Notes: generated by a model not told the origin, from the letters alone. Positions 17,450 through 25,848 are shown, numbered from the stretch's first letter. The stretch: DNA of 64,000 bases from an uncultured Poribacteria bacterium (GCA_951828515.1 OX639992.1:930001-994000); one strand, 5' to 3'. Translations and numbers: made by a program.

Positions 17450-17575
17450 ATGACACTATAACTTAAAGAAGTATCTATAGCGCACATCGGACATTTTATC
17501 ACACAAGTGTATCACCAGAAAAGTCCTTGCTCGACGTTAGGGTATTTGACACCTGTCGAATTTGCGCAACCACAC
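17450..17575 (+). pseudogene. IS3-type transposase C-terminal remnant
   Basis: The frame encodes LKEVSIAHIGHFITQVYHQK followed by SPCSTLGYLTPVEFAQPHL. This is the C-terminal end of an IS3/IS481 transposase (family pattern FI..VYN.KR.HS.LGYLTP..F). There is no start and the upstream core is missing. Its first residues (HFITQ) are homologous to the end of the remnant at 8765-9037. Confidence 0.7.
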
Positions 17576-17769
17576 TTGTCCTTAACTCTGCTAATTTCTG
17601 GTCTAAATTACCGTTGGCACTTCATCCTTTTTGGTCCGGTTACGCGGGAGTTGAACACACCAAAGGTGCCAAAAATCCGCGAAATCTGTAAAATCCGTGT
17701 CAATCCGCGATTCAGATAATTAACAGAACATCCGCCCAACTCCAGACCAAAGCGTATCAATCTAAAAAA

Positions 17770-17816
17770 AATTGTCCCTATGGTGCGGTTTCTAACCGCA
17801 CCATGGGTGTCAATTT
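17770..17816. repeat. Complete palindromic copy of the MITE-like element
   Basis: ATGGTGCGGTT (17780-17790), loop TCT and AACCGCACCAT (17794-17804) form an 11-base perfect stem, flanked by imperfect ATTG..CC / GGGTGTCAAT outer arms. Confidence 0.7.
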
Positions 17817-17849
17817 TAGAAAAAACAACTGTCGCAGACCAAGACCGGT

Positions 17850-17871
17850 AGGTTCGGTTTCCTAACCGAAC
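17850..17871. repeat. Hairpin GGTTCGGTT-TCCT-AACCGAACC
   Basis: A perfect 9-base stem with the same GGTT...AACC loop-closing core as the hairpins at 17780, 47265 and 62438 but different outer bases. Its right arm recurs alone at 1831-1842. Confidence 0.7.
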
Positions 17872-17902
17872 CGGGCTTAACCCAAGGACAGTGCGCCCGT
17901 AG

Positions 17903-18002
17903 GTTGGGTTGAACGGTCTTGAGAAGGCGAACATCGGTGTGCCAAACACACCTGAAATCTGATAGACGCTGATATACTCTCAAGACCATAGTGAAACCCA
18001 AC
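17903..18002. repeat. Long interrupted inverted repeat
   Basis: GTTGGGTT (17903-17910) and GGTCTTGAGA (17915-17924) reappear as the complements TCTCAAGACC (17978-17987) and AACCCAAC (17995-18002), enclosing about 50 bases. No coding content was recognised inside. Confidence 0.6.
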
Positions 18003-18166
18003 TTTATAGCGTTAGAATCCCGCGAACTTCACAACAAATGCGTTGGGTTTCACTCGGTATCTGATGGATATAGCGTGTCTGGCGAGACTTCATTTTTTTA
18101 TGACTTTTTCGGGATTTGATGGAATCCGTTCTACCCAACCTACGCTGCCACGGACATATTTTTCCT

Positions 18167-18201
18167 AAATTGACACCTATGGTGCGATTGGAAACTGCTC
18201 C
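18167..18201 (+). repeat. MITE-like element, left half
   Basis: AAATTGACACCTATG is followed by GTGCGATTGGAAACTGCTCC, the same core as at 17083. Together the two halves would rebuild one element with 14-base inverted termini. Confidence 0.6.
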
Positions 18202-18248
18202 TACCATTTAGAGAAATCGCGACCAAGAGGTCGCTCTTACGGCGGAGT

Positions 18249-18938
18249 TTATTCCATGAGTTCTATCAAGCCACAGCCGATTTTGGCACCGCCTCCCGGC
18301 TGGATTGCCGGTACATTCATCTGTGTATTCGGATGCGAATGTGGTAGCGTTCCCGGCGGATGGAAATGCGGTGGTGTCATCTCCATATCCATCTGCATAT
18401 TCTTATGAGAGGCGTGCGGATTGGTTAGGAAGGTATCCCCAGTTTCGTGGACCATAATCAGTTTACCGAGGATGTCCGTATTTGGGCCTCCTCCAACGGA
18501 CCAGAAGGGGGTCTTAAATTCCAAAATACCCGTGCCATCCTCGCCGACTGAGATGTTACCGACTTCGCCTACACCGATAGGGGGCGTATCGCGCGTCGCT
18601 TGGACGACAGGTATGCCGGGAATCCCTGCTGGAATTCCCATCGGATGCCAATGCGGTCCTATATCAATGCAACTGTTACCTGTATGGAGATGCATAGCGT
18701 GTAGCCCCGGAGTGGCGTTCTGAACTTCGATTACAACGTGAACCGCTTCGTTTACTTCCGTGAAAGTGGCAGTACCGGTCAAACCGCTTCCCTCTATTTC
18801 TGATATAGTAGCGACGGCAATTTTGTCAACAGGTTCCGCGGTGATCGTCTGTGTCGGAATTTTTTCGCAACCGGTTCCAAGACACGCGACGGAAATAAGG
18901 GTTATTAACGCTGTAGAGACGTAGGACCTGGGATTCAT
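18249..18938 (-). CDS. Cu/Zn superoxide dismutase-like lipoprotein with altered metal site
   Basis: The 229-residue protein has a lipoprotein signal (CLGTGC, Cys24) and AAGGAC before the ATG. The SodC fold is recognised from GLHAMHLH (copper His pair), GPHWHP (bridging His), the copper His in IMVHETGD and GGGAKIGCGLIEL at the end. However, the two further zinc His are not found, the zinc Asp aligns with Glu (VGEVGN for the usual HVGDLGN), and the catalytic Arg aligns with Lys (GAKIGCG for GSRLACG). A His/Met-rich insert (HASHKNMQMDMEM, HFHPPGTLPHSHP) precedes the end. It may bind copper without dismutase activity, for example as a copper store. Confidence 0.75.
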   Translation of the reverse strand: MNPRSYVSTALITLISVACLGTGCEKIPTQTITAEPVDKIAVATISEIEGSGLTGTATFTEVNEAVHVVIEVQNATPGLHAMHLHTGNSCIDIGPHWHPMGIPAGIPGIPVVQATRDTPPIGVGEVGNISVGEDGTGILEFKTPFWSVGGGPNTDILGKLIMVHETGDTFLTNPHASHKNMQMDMEMTPPHFHPPGTLPHSHPNTQMNVPAIQPGGGAKIGCGLIELME

Positions 18939-18974
18939 GGATGTCCTTTTTGAGAACTGTTTAATTCGGCGTTT

Positions 18975-19003
18975 GGTATAAGAAACACTATATCACATCT
19001 CAA
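18975..19003 (-). promoter_or_regulatory. Putative promoter of the SOD-like gene
   Basis: Minus-strand TTGAGA and TATACC are 17 bases apart (plus-strand 18998-19003 and 18975-18980), upstream of the start at 18938. Confidence 0.4.
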
Positions 19004-19034
19004 TGTTGAGGACAATTAAAACCCATTTTAGTGC

Positions 19035-19062
19035 TTGACATTCCGTCCTGTATTGATACAAT
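19035..19062 (+). promoter_or_regulatory. Putative promoter of the acetoacetate decarboxylase-like gene
   Basis: TTGACA (19035-19040) and TACAAT (19057-19062) have a 16-base spacer, divergent from the promoter at 18975-19003. Confidence 0.6.
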
Positions 19063-19096
19063 AGAGATATACTATCCGAAACACGGAGGGAATGAG

Positions 19097-19942
19097 ATGG
19101 GATATAAATTAGATCCGAACGCGATGTATCGGATGCCAACACATTTTGGACCGAGGACGGGACCGAGGTACGGACCCGATGGCAGAAAATTTGAGTGTAA
19201 AGGTAACCCGAAATCAACGTCAGTTTCAGTGAGTTTCTTGACAAACAGTGAACAACTTGAGGCTTTTCTGCCGCCGGGCTTCTCGCTTAATGGCGAGCCG
19301 GTTGTGTCTGTGTCTGGGGGCTATATGAAGGAAATTGAGTGGCTTGCAGGACGCGGCTACAATACGCTTGGCGTGAGTTTCCCAGTGGTTTACGAAGGTG
19401 AAGTGGACAGGGCGACGGGTTCTCTATTGACAGTGCTGTGGGAAAATCTGACGGATCCGATTTTGACAGGACGTGAGGAATTAGGCTTCTCCAAAATCTA
19501 TTGCGCACTTCCAGATCCGATAACTTTTAACGGTGAGACCCACTGCACCGCCAGTTGGCTCGGTTTTAAGTTCATGGATATGCGTGTGAGAGCGACGGAA
19601 CAGGTCCCGATACCACCCGCATCCCCTCCGCCGCAACCGTCTGATGAACAACCCCTCACGGGGACACTCCATTATAAATACATGCCGAGAACGGGGGTAT
19701 GGGGCACCGAGGATATTGCCTACGCCGTGCTAACACCATCGCATACACCGAATCGGGTTGTACAGGAGCAGTGGCGCGGCGAGGGAACCGTCGAATTCCA
19801 CAAGGCGCGCTGGGAAGATCTACCGACACAATACAACATTGTCAACGCCTTCCACGAATTGGAAGTCAAAGAATGGCGTGGTGCATCTATCGTTAAGAGC
19901 GTCGGTGGAAAGGACCTCAGCGACCAACGCATCTTGCGTTAA
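19097..19942 (+). CDS. Acetoacetate decarboxylase family protein
   Basis: The start at 19097 follows GGAGGG by 7 bases; upstream in-frame codons overlap the promoter. The 281-residue protein matches the ADC fold: LPPGFSLNGEPVVSVSGGY, the LGVSFPVVYEGE strand and GREELGFSKIYC, where the Lys would form the Schiff base. Members decarboxylate beta-keto acids or, in divergent branches, act as aldolase-dehydratases. The converging SDR gene ends 3 bases after this stop codon, with no terminator between. The physiological substrate is unknown. Confidence 0.75.
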   Translation: MGYKLDPNAMYRMPTHFGPRTGPRYGPDGRKFECKGNPKSTSVSVSFLTNSEQLEAFLPPGFSLNGEPVVSVSGGYMKEIEWLAGRGYNTLGVSFPVVYEGEVDRATGSLLTVLWENLTDPILTGREELGFSKIYCALPDPITFNGETHCTASWLGFKFMDMRVRATEQVPIPPASPPPQPSDEQPLTGTLHYKYMPRTGVWGTEDIAYAVLTPSHTPNRVVQEQWRGEGTVEFHKARWEDLPTQYNIVNAFHELEVKEWRGASIVKSVGGKDLSDQRILR

Positions 19943-19945
19943 TGC

Positions 19946-20782
19946 TTAATCCATCACTGTGCCACCTGAGACGGTGATAGAAACCCCTGACAGGTAGGCG
20001 GCTTCGTCAGAGGCGAGGAAAGCCGCCATCTTGGCGACATCTGCTCCCTCGGCGAGTCGCCCGATGGGTACGGCTGCCTCGGAGCGACGCGCGTATTCCG
20101 AGAGTTGTTCATCAGGAGAAAGATTCTCAGGCATTAGCACGGAAGCAAGATGCCCAAATCGTTCTGTGTCCACAAGTCCAGGGCAAATAGCGTTTACGTT
20201 GACCTGATAGGGGGCGAGTTCACATGCGAGCGATTGTGTGAAGCCGATCACAGCGAATTTCGAGGCACTGTATGCAGCGAAGCGCGCCGACCCTCGTTTA
20301 CCGGTAACAGAAGACATATTGATAATTTTGCCTCCTGTTCCCTGGGCGATGAGATGACGCGCCACCGCTTGTGAACAGAGGAATATGCCTTTCACATTGA
20401 CACGCTGGACTCTGTCCCAATCCTCTTCAGCCAGATCGACGACAGGCACACGATCCTTACCAGCGATCGTTCCGGCATTGTTGACGAGAATATCGATTTT
20501 GCCGAAGTGTGCGACGGTCTGGTCTACCATCTCTTTCACCTGTTCGGCGTCCGCAACGTCCGCGACGACGCTGACAGCGCGTTGTCCCATCGCCTCAATT
20601 TCACGGACAACATCGGGTAAACCTTGCCAATCCGTTTGATCGGTGGCGTAGGGATGCTCCGTAATATCGTTGACAGCGACATCCGCACCTTCTTTTGCCA
20701 AGCGGGTCGCAATGGCACGACCGATACCGTTTTTACCGCCGGCACCAGTCACTAAGGCAACTTTTCCATTTAAGTTGTACAT
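19946..20782 (-). CDS. Short-chain dehydrogenase/reductase (SDR)
   Basis: This 278-residue classical SDR has the cofactor motif TGAGGKNGIGRA, the NNAG motif, the catalytic Ser (MSSVTG), YSASK with catalytic Tyr and Lys, and the CPGLVDT loop. An Asp-like DI after the second strand (VAVNDI) suggests NAD(H). It is cytoplasmic and of unknown substrate. A second SDR (26757-27545) in this window lacks the Tyr/Lys pair. Confidence 0.9.
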   Translation of the reverse strand: MYNLNGKVALVTGAGGKNGIGRAIATRLAKEGADVAVNDITEHPYATDQTDWQGLPDVVREIEAMGQRAVSVVADVADAEQVKEMVDQTVAHFGKIDILVNNAGTIAGKDRVPVVDLAEEDWDRVQRVNVKGIFLCSQAVARHLIAQGTGGKIINMSSVTGKRGSARFAAYSASKFAVIGFTQSLACELAPYQVNVNAICPGLVDTERFGHLASVLMPENLSPDEQLSEYARRSEAAVPIGRLAEGADVAKMAAFLASDEAAYLSGVSITVSGGTVMD

Positions 20783-20943
20783 TCAAATATAACTCCTGTG
20801 AATTGAATGGTGCAGAGTATATCAGATTCTCAGACAGATGTCAAATTGGCGAGTCAGAAACCTTTGATCTTTCGCTGGATCTATGATATGCTTTATAGCA
20901 TGCTTTGTGCCTTGTATATTAACAACACGAATCGGAGAAAATG

Positions 20944-21255
20944 ATGAAGAAAGAAGTTTCAGCAGCGGAATTGCATCAGAGGCTTGGTGAATTACTCGAC
21001 GGAGTCTACCACAACGGAGATCGCCTGATAGTTAAACGTGCCGACACGCCACTTGCCGCCATTGTTCCAATTGAGGCTTATGAAGAGATGCTTCAACAGC
21101 GAGAGCAAGCCTTCGCAATATTGGATAGAATCTGGGAAAAAGTACCAGCAGTGAGGGAAAAAGAAGCATATACCGATATTGAACAAGCAATTGTTGAGGC
21201 ACGCGCCGAGAAAACATCGAAAAGGAATAACAAAGGATATATTCTCTTATCCTGA
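20944..21255 (+). CDS. Phd/YefM-type antitoxin without an adjacent toxin
   Basis: The 103-residue protein opens MKKEVSAAELHQRLGELLDG and continues DRLIVKRADTPLAAIVPIEAYE, the DNA-binding fold of Phd/YefM antitoxins. The second of two ATG codons is chosen because it leaves 6 bases to GGAG. The C-terminus (EKTSKRNNKGYILLS) looks unlike the family and may be truncated. No toxin gene follows: 21256-21303 is a short remnant and the next gene is on the other strand. It is an orphan or a decayed module. Confidence 0.75.
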   Translation: MKKEVSAAELHQRLGELLDGVYHNGDRLIVKRADTPLAAIVPIEAYEEMLQQREQAFAILDRIWEKVPAVREKEAYTDIEQAIVEARAEKTSKRNNKGYILLS

Positions 21256-21303
21256 ACATCCGAAAATCCTGTAAATCCTGATTCAGACATTATATTCGCG
21301 CTG

Positions 21304-23232
21304 CTAAGGCGACCAGAGCACGTACGTCGGGATGTTAAACAGCGTACCGAGCAGTGCCCACAGCCCCACGAACACATAATCGCCCATCACCAAACCTAAG
21401 AAGAACGGGATTGCGCGTTGATGTACCCGTAGACCGAAAACGGTGAGAATGACGAATTTCACCAACCAACCGAGAAAAACCGAGAACCAGAAATCCGCAA
21501 GTCCGCCCCATGTCGCGGCTGTCATCACGTACCCAATCGGATGGAAGGGCCACCAGATAAATTTGTGCCGCAGAAAATAGAGTATCCACGTCATTACTGC
21601 CCCGATTCCCATAGATTGTGTCCCACCCCAATCCGGACCGGTAGGATTGTTAATCCACCGTTGCAACCGTCTTCCAAACACTTCGTTGCCGATACCAACG
21701 ACATACCCGTGCACCGCCAGTGCCCCTGTGTCATAGAGCAGATAGAGAAACGCCCAAAACGATGCGAGCGTCCCGATAATGATCGCGAACATCATTACCC
21801 AGACGAGTCTTCGGCTGTTGATACCAGCGCGTTCGGCGAGTTTGAATCCCTCCAATTGATTCGGCATCGGATGGGAAACGTTAAGCCGATTTAGCCAATA
21901 ATAGAACGAGATAATTGTGAGGTTACTGGTACCGACAAACCGCGGTCCGAAGGTGACCGCCATGAGCCGTGCTGGATCCAGTGCGAGAATTTCATGCGAT
22001 GGAGGACCGAATTCGGCACGCACCCGCGTCACACCAAGTGCCATCAAGGTAAAAATAACGATGAACCCGAGTACGCCGCCTAAGTTCATCCCCGCCTGTA
22101 CCGAAAACAGGGTGAGTCCGATGCATCCGAAGATTAATCCGAGAACAGCAACCCGGTACGGCATCGGTTCGTTTGAATCGTCAAATGCTTGCTTGTTTGT
22201 GAAGCAATTCACCACGACATCTCGGAGGTGGCGCCGAGTGCCCCACAACGCAAGAACGCCGACAGCAAGCCATGCACCACCCGCTCGTTCCGCAAAATAG
22301 AGCTCACCTTCACCTAACATCCCAACGCGGACAATCCGTTCCGCTTTGCCAAACAGATAGAAAAACCACGCCGACATCGAAATATCCAACGGCACGAAGA
22401 ACGTCAAGCCTATGATAAAGGGGTAGGCAGATAGGGACACCCATCCGACGGCGTTCCACGGTTTGTCCGTGAATAAATGCGTGATTGAGTAGTAGTTGAG
22501 TTGGATGGAAGGGACTTGCGGAAATAGATGGCTTAATCCTGCGAGAAGTTCAATAAACCCAGCAACTGAAAAGCCTATCCACATCGTACCGTTTTTGTAG
22601 AAACTTTTTCGTCCTTGCGCCATCCGAAGGGGTAATTGAATTATCGGATAGGCTAACTTCTCACGCTCTGTCCACTGGACGCGGATAATGGTGTTGAGAC
22701 ATATTAGCGTGAACCAGAGCAGTGTGACGAACCCTGTCCACACCAAAATCGGCACTATCCAGCCGCGCAGATGCTTTGCGAGGTGAAAGGTCGAATCACC
22801 CTCAAAGTAGCCATCTAAGGCACTGTTCTCAGGCACGAACCAAGTCGGGATGTAACGCCAGAACAGATCCGCCCACTCGTTTTCTGGTGTTGCAAATCGG
22901 AACGGATGGGCAAGTGTGCCGATCAGGAACGTCATCATGGAATGACCACCAATCGTCGATACCATGACAACCATAATATAGATAACAAGGAGTTCCTGCG
23001 CCGTCAGCGCGTTGCGGGGCGAGAGTTTTTTCCAGACGAGGTTGAAACCGATGACAGCGAAAAGCGTGAAAATCGCATTGAAGAAGAGTGAAACGAAGTT
23101 GAGGAGAAACTGCGGCTGGATCATCTCCGCCGCGTAGGCGAGCCAATAGGCGTTCCCGATAACGAGGAGTGTCCCAATCAGGAGGGCACGGAGCGTAATT
23201 CCAGATGTAAAAGAGGCGTGAGGTTTTGGCAT
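21304..23232 (-). CDS. Large multi-pass membrane protein (DUF6785/DUF6784-like)
   Basis: The 642-residue protein has roughly a dozen hydrophobic segments (for example LLIGTLLVIGNAYWLAY, LLVIYIMVVMVSTIGG, MALGVTRVRAEFGPPSHE). The layout and length resemble the DUF6785/DUF6784 membrane proteins of Planctomycetes and Poribacteria, distantly like OPT-family transporters. No transport substrate can be named. No clear ribosome binding site was found at the start. The gene follows the methyltransferase gene on the same strand after a 135-base gap. Confidence 0.65.
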   Translation of the reverse strand: MPKPHASFTSGITLRALLIGTLLVIGNAYWLAYAAEMIQPQFLLNFVSLFFNAIFTLFAVIGFNLVWKKLSPRNALTAQELLVIYIMVVMVSTIGGHSMMTFLIGTLAHPFRFATPENEWADLFWRYIPTWFVPENSALDGYFEGDSTFHLAKHLRGWIVPILVWTGFVTLLWFTLICLNTIIRVQWTEREKLAYPIIQLPLRMAQGRKSFYKNGTMWIGFSVAGFIELLAGLSHLFPQVPSIQLNYYSITHLFTDKPWNAVGWVSLSAYPFIIGLTFFVPLDISMSAWFFYLFGKAERIVRVGMLGEGELYFAERAGGAWLAVGVLALWGTRRHLRDVVVNCFTNKQAFDDSNEPMPYRVAVLGLIFGCIGLTLFSVQAGMNLGGVLGFIVIFTLMALGVTRVRAEFGPPSHEILALDPARLMAVTFGPRFVGTSNLTIISFYYWLNRLNVSHPMPNQLEGFKLAERAGINSRRLVWVMMFAIIIGTLASFWAFLYLLYDTGALAVHGYVVGIGNEVFGRRLQRWINNPTGPDWGGTQSMGIGAVMTWILYFLRHKFIWWPFHPIGYVMTAATWGGLADFWFSVFLGWLVKFVILTVFGLRVHQRAIPFFLGLVMGDYVFVGLWALLGTLFNIPTYVLWSP

Positions 23233-23264
23233 TTTTAAAGGGCAGTGTTTTGCTTGGGTGTTCC

Positions 23265-23297
23265 CCCAGCTGTCAGCGTTCAGTCGTCAGCAAAAGG
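23265..23297. repeat. GCTGTCAGCGTTCAGTCGTCAGC-type short repeat
   Basis: Multiple GTCAG/CTGAC units occur here in the intergenic gap. A related CTGACCGCTGAC...TTGCTGACGG arrangement lies at 62545-62582. Confidence 0.35.
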
Positions 23298-23367
23298 ATT
23301 GTTGGCTGTGGGAGTCCATCATACAACAAACACCAATAGCATGTTCTGTAGCAAATCATTAGCTTTT

Positions 23368-24741
23368 TCATAGGAGAATTCCTTCGTTTTTCAACGTCTG
23401 AATCAGTTGGTCCTGTGTGCCGTGTCCCTTCATCAATTTGCACGCGCCACACAACAACTGAAGGTTATCAGGAGTATCGGCACCGTCGTGGGATTGCGCT
23501 ACAATAGGGTCGACTATCATATTACGGAATAGGGATATTGTTTGACAGCCATTACATCTGCCTTCCTGAAGTCCGAATAGCGTATGCTTACAGGTTCGAT
23601 CCTGCTGGTAAAATTTAGGATTACCCTTTCGGTGGATAACCTTCTTGAGAATACCGTGCTGTTCGAGACGCAGTTTCGCCAGTTTGAAAGATTCAGGGCT
23701 TAAATCAATACCGATCCAGTGCCGTTGTAGACGTTCTGCAGCAATACATGTAGTAGCACACCCGCAAAAAGGGTCGAGCACCATGTCACCTGGATTGCTG
23801 CTGGCACAAATGATCCGCTCTAACAAAGCGATCGGTTTCTGTGTAGGATACCCAATACGCTCTTTGTTTCGTGCCGTTAAGTTGGGAATATCTACCCAAA
23901 TATTGTTTAGCGTTTTGCCTTTCTGTTCGTCAAGATACCGTTTGTATCGGGGAACGTTTCCGGGTCGCGTTTGCACAACGCGTCCGGCTTTGATCTCCTT
24001 CAACATCCGCGATTCCGCCCACCGCCATGTTCTGGTGACTCCCATCACTTCGTATGTAAGATGAGAATCGGGGTCCTGGGTCTGAGCGGTAATAGAGGTA
24101 TGCGATACGAGTCGTCGAGTGCCGGGTTCAACGTAATAATATTGACGTTTGGTTTTTTCGTCGAGATCCTCCATATCGTAGGGGATCGTGACAGCATCAG
24201 GATTCCATAGGAAATCGTTGCTTTTGGCATAGCGGAGAATGAGATCAGAGTCTCGTGCCAACCCTTTTTTGAGATTCCCTTTGCTGGTCACAGCCCTTTG
24301 CCAAACGATCTCATTCCTAAAATTTTCTCTCCCAAAAATGCCATCCATCATCATTTTCAGATAGTGACTTGCGTTGTCATCGCAGTGGAGATAGATGGTT
24401 CCTGTCGGTTTCAGGATTCGATACATCTCCAGCATCCGGATACCCATCATAATCAGATAGGCTTTCATGGACTTTCCGTGAGTGAATTCAGCGGTACTAA
24501 TGGCGTGATAAAGATTGGGGGCATTCTCCGCCAGTTCCCCGTGCCACGCGCTATCTAAATCATTTGGTGTCCAGGAATCTTTGAATGCCGCACCTGCCGC
24601 CTTGCTCTCTATTGATGCTTCAAAGATTCGGTTGGAGTTGAAAGGTGGGTCCAGATAGATGAGGTCGATGGTATCAGCGTCAAGACCACGAAGCACATAC
24701 AGATTGTCACCTTCAAAGATGGTTCGGTTCTTGACATTCAT
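23368..24741 (-). CDS. DNA methyltransferase with C-terminal degenerate HNH-like domain
   Basis: The 457-residue protein is a beta-class N6-adenine/N4-cytosine DNA methylase: catalytic LIYLDPPFNSN near the N-terminus, IGYPTQKPIALLERI and the AdoMet motif DPFCGCATTCIAAERL towards the end. After about residue 390 comes an HNH-like zinc segment: CNGC, then IVDPIVAQSHDG, NLQLLCGACKLMKG. In the usual family sequence the first catalytic His follows Asp (VDHI); here it is Pro, so the nuclease site looks dead. No separate restriction gene is adjacent. It may be an orphan epigenetic methylase or a decayed bifunctional enzyme. Confidence 0.88.
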   Translation of the reverse strand: MNVKNRTIFEGDNLYVLRGLDADTIDLIYLDPPFNSNRIFEASIESKAAGAAFKDSWTPNDLDSAWHGELAENAPNLYHAISTAEFTHGKSMKAYLIMMGIRMLEMYRILKPTGTIYLHCDDNASHYLKMMMDGIFGRENFRNEIVWQRAVTSKGNLKKGLARDSDLILRYAKSNDFLWNPDAVTIPYDMEDLDEKTKRQYYYVEPGTRRLVSHTSITAQTQDPDSHLTYEVMGVTRTWRWAESRMLKEIKAGRVVQTRPGNVPRYKRYLDEQKGKTLNNIWVDIPNLTARNKERIGYPTQKPIALLERIICASSNPGDMVLDPFCGCATTCIAAERLQRHWIGIDLSPESFKLAKLRLEQHGILKKVIHRKGNPKFYQQDRTCKHTLFGLQEGRCNGCQTISLFRNMIVDPIVAQSHDGADTPDNLQLLCGACKLMKGHGTQDQLIQTLKNEGILL

Positions 24742-24773
24742 GCTATCACCTCTGACGTTGTGCAGGTATGTTT

Positions 24774-24802
24774 AGAGGCGCGTTTGTAGAAAGCGCGCCT
24801 CT
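24774..24802 (-). terminator. Hairpin after the LamG gene
   Basis: AGAGGCGCG (24774-24782) and CGCGCCTCT (24794-24802) form a perfect 9-base stem, 15 bases past the LamG stop on the minus strand. No strong T run follows, so it is a weak terminator or a REP element. Confidence 0.45.
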
Positions 24803-24816
24803 GGAAGGTATAACGT

Positions 24817-25611
24817 TTATCGGTGTGCTTTGAGTGTCCCCCATGTCATGGCAAGCTTGCCCTTCGGATCAACTGCGAGTCCTGTGTCAGACTTGAAGTT
24901 CTGATCGACTTCGCCTTCGTCAAGCACTCTGTCGTAGATGCTAAATTCATCTATGATACCGGTAAACACACCAAATTCACCATCGGCTCTACCGTCTAAG
25001 CCGATAAACATGTGGATACTTGCCCATTCATCTTCAGGGAATTGGGCGAGGTTAAGGACACCTTCGGTCGTTGCTTCGCCATCAACGAAGAATTGGACCT
25101 TACTATCTTCGGGTGTCCCTGCGATGGCGATGTGATGCCATTTGTTATCGTCAATGGTATTTCCTAAGTCTTCGACATTGCCGACCCAACCGGTGTCGAG
25201 GTTAAGGACGCTATTGCGAAGCCATAAGGTTTTGGGACCCTTATCGTCGGTGCCGGGACCGCCTGTTTTGGCGAAGATTACACCGGGACCGGAATTATCG
25301 GTTTTTATCCATGCCGACCAAGTGAAATCGGCGTTGAAATCAAACGCTTCTGGACTGTCGATTTCGACAAAATTTGTCTCGTTTCCGTCGAACTCCAATG
25401 CATCGCCGATTTTACCAGCGACTTTTTTCAGATTCCCATTGATAGAACCGTTATAATTGCCGGTTCCATCTTTGACGGTTTTTCCGTCAACATTGTTGGC
25501 ATCGAAGCTCCAATAACTGACCAGTCCATCTTCGACGATCTGGGCAGGGAGGGTGGTTGCGATTAAACTGATAGCGAGAATTAGTAGCAAAAGATTAGCC
25601 TTTTGCAACAT
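24817..25611 (-). CDS. Secreted LamG protein with C-terminal WGTLK motif
   Basis: The 264-residue protein has a signal peptide (LLILAISLIATTLPAQ) and a strong AAGGAGAT site. The rest is one LamG/concanavalin-like jelly roll (GLVSYWSFDANNVDG, WSAWIKTDN, KWHHIAIAGTPED, FSIYDRVLDEGEV). It ends AVDPKGKLAMTWGTLKAHR, a tail shared by five other genes between here and 31792. LamG domains bind glycans or matrix proteins; the tail may be a sorting or anchoring signal (inferred). Confidence 0.85.
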   Translation of the reverse strand: MLQKANLLLLILAISLIATTLPAQIVEDGLVSYWSFDANNVDGKTVKDGTGNYNGSINGNLKKVAGKIGDALEFDGNETNFVEIDSPEAFDFNADFTWSAWIKTDNSGPGVIFAKTGGPGTDDKGPKTLWLRNSVLNLDTGWVGNVEDLGNTIDDNKWHHIAIAGTPEDSKVQFFVDGEATTEGVLNLAQFPEDEWASIHMFIGLDGRADGEFGVFTGIIDEFSIYDRVLDEGEVDQNFKSDTGLAVDPKGKLAMTWGTLKAHR

Positions 25612-25680
25612 AATTAAATCTCCTTTGATTTATTTGTGTATGGGAAACATGCAAGCGGGGCACTAAATAGGGAATGCCTT

Positions 25681-25848
25681 TTATCCCTGAAAAATCTTCC
25701 TAAGAATTAAGAATGCTCCGCCAACCACAATGATGAACAAAGCAATAGAAAATAGGAAGACGAAAATTGCTTGCAAAATTTGGAAGAGAATCAGGATACA
25801 CACAACAAAGATGAGTATCCCGAAAATGACGAGTAAAATCTTTCCCAT
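25681..25848 (-). CDS. Small hydrophobic membrane protein (55 residues)
   Basis: An ATG at 25848 opens a frame encoding MGKILLVIFGILIFVVCILI and a second hydrophobic stretch (FVFLFSIALFIIVVGG), ending LRKIFQG with a TAA at 25681-25683. The two hydrophobic stretches and basic ends fit a small two-pass or long single-pass inner membrane protein. There is no convincing ribosome binding site and no known family was recognised. It lies between two LamG-type genes on the same strand, in an otherwise empty 287-base gap. Confidence 0.45.
   Translation of the reverse strand: MGKILLVIFGILIFVVCILILFQILQAIFVFLFSIALFIIVVGGAFLILRKIFQG

Noticed and set aside
17080-18248. Genes in the 1.17 kb gap
   Set aside because: Short frames here have no start sites or families; the region is explained by repeats, hairpins and a transposase tail.
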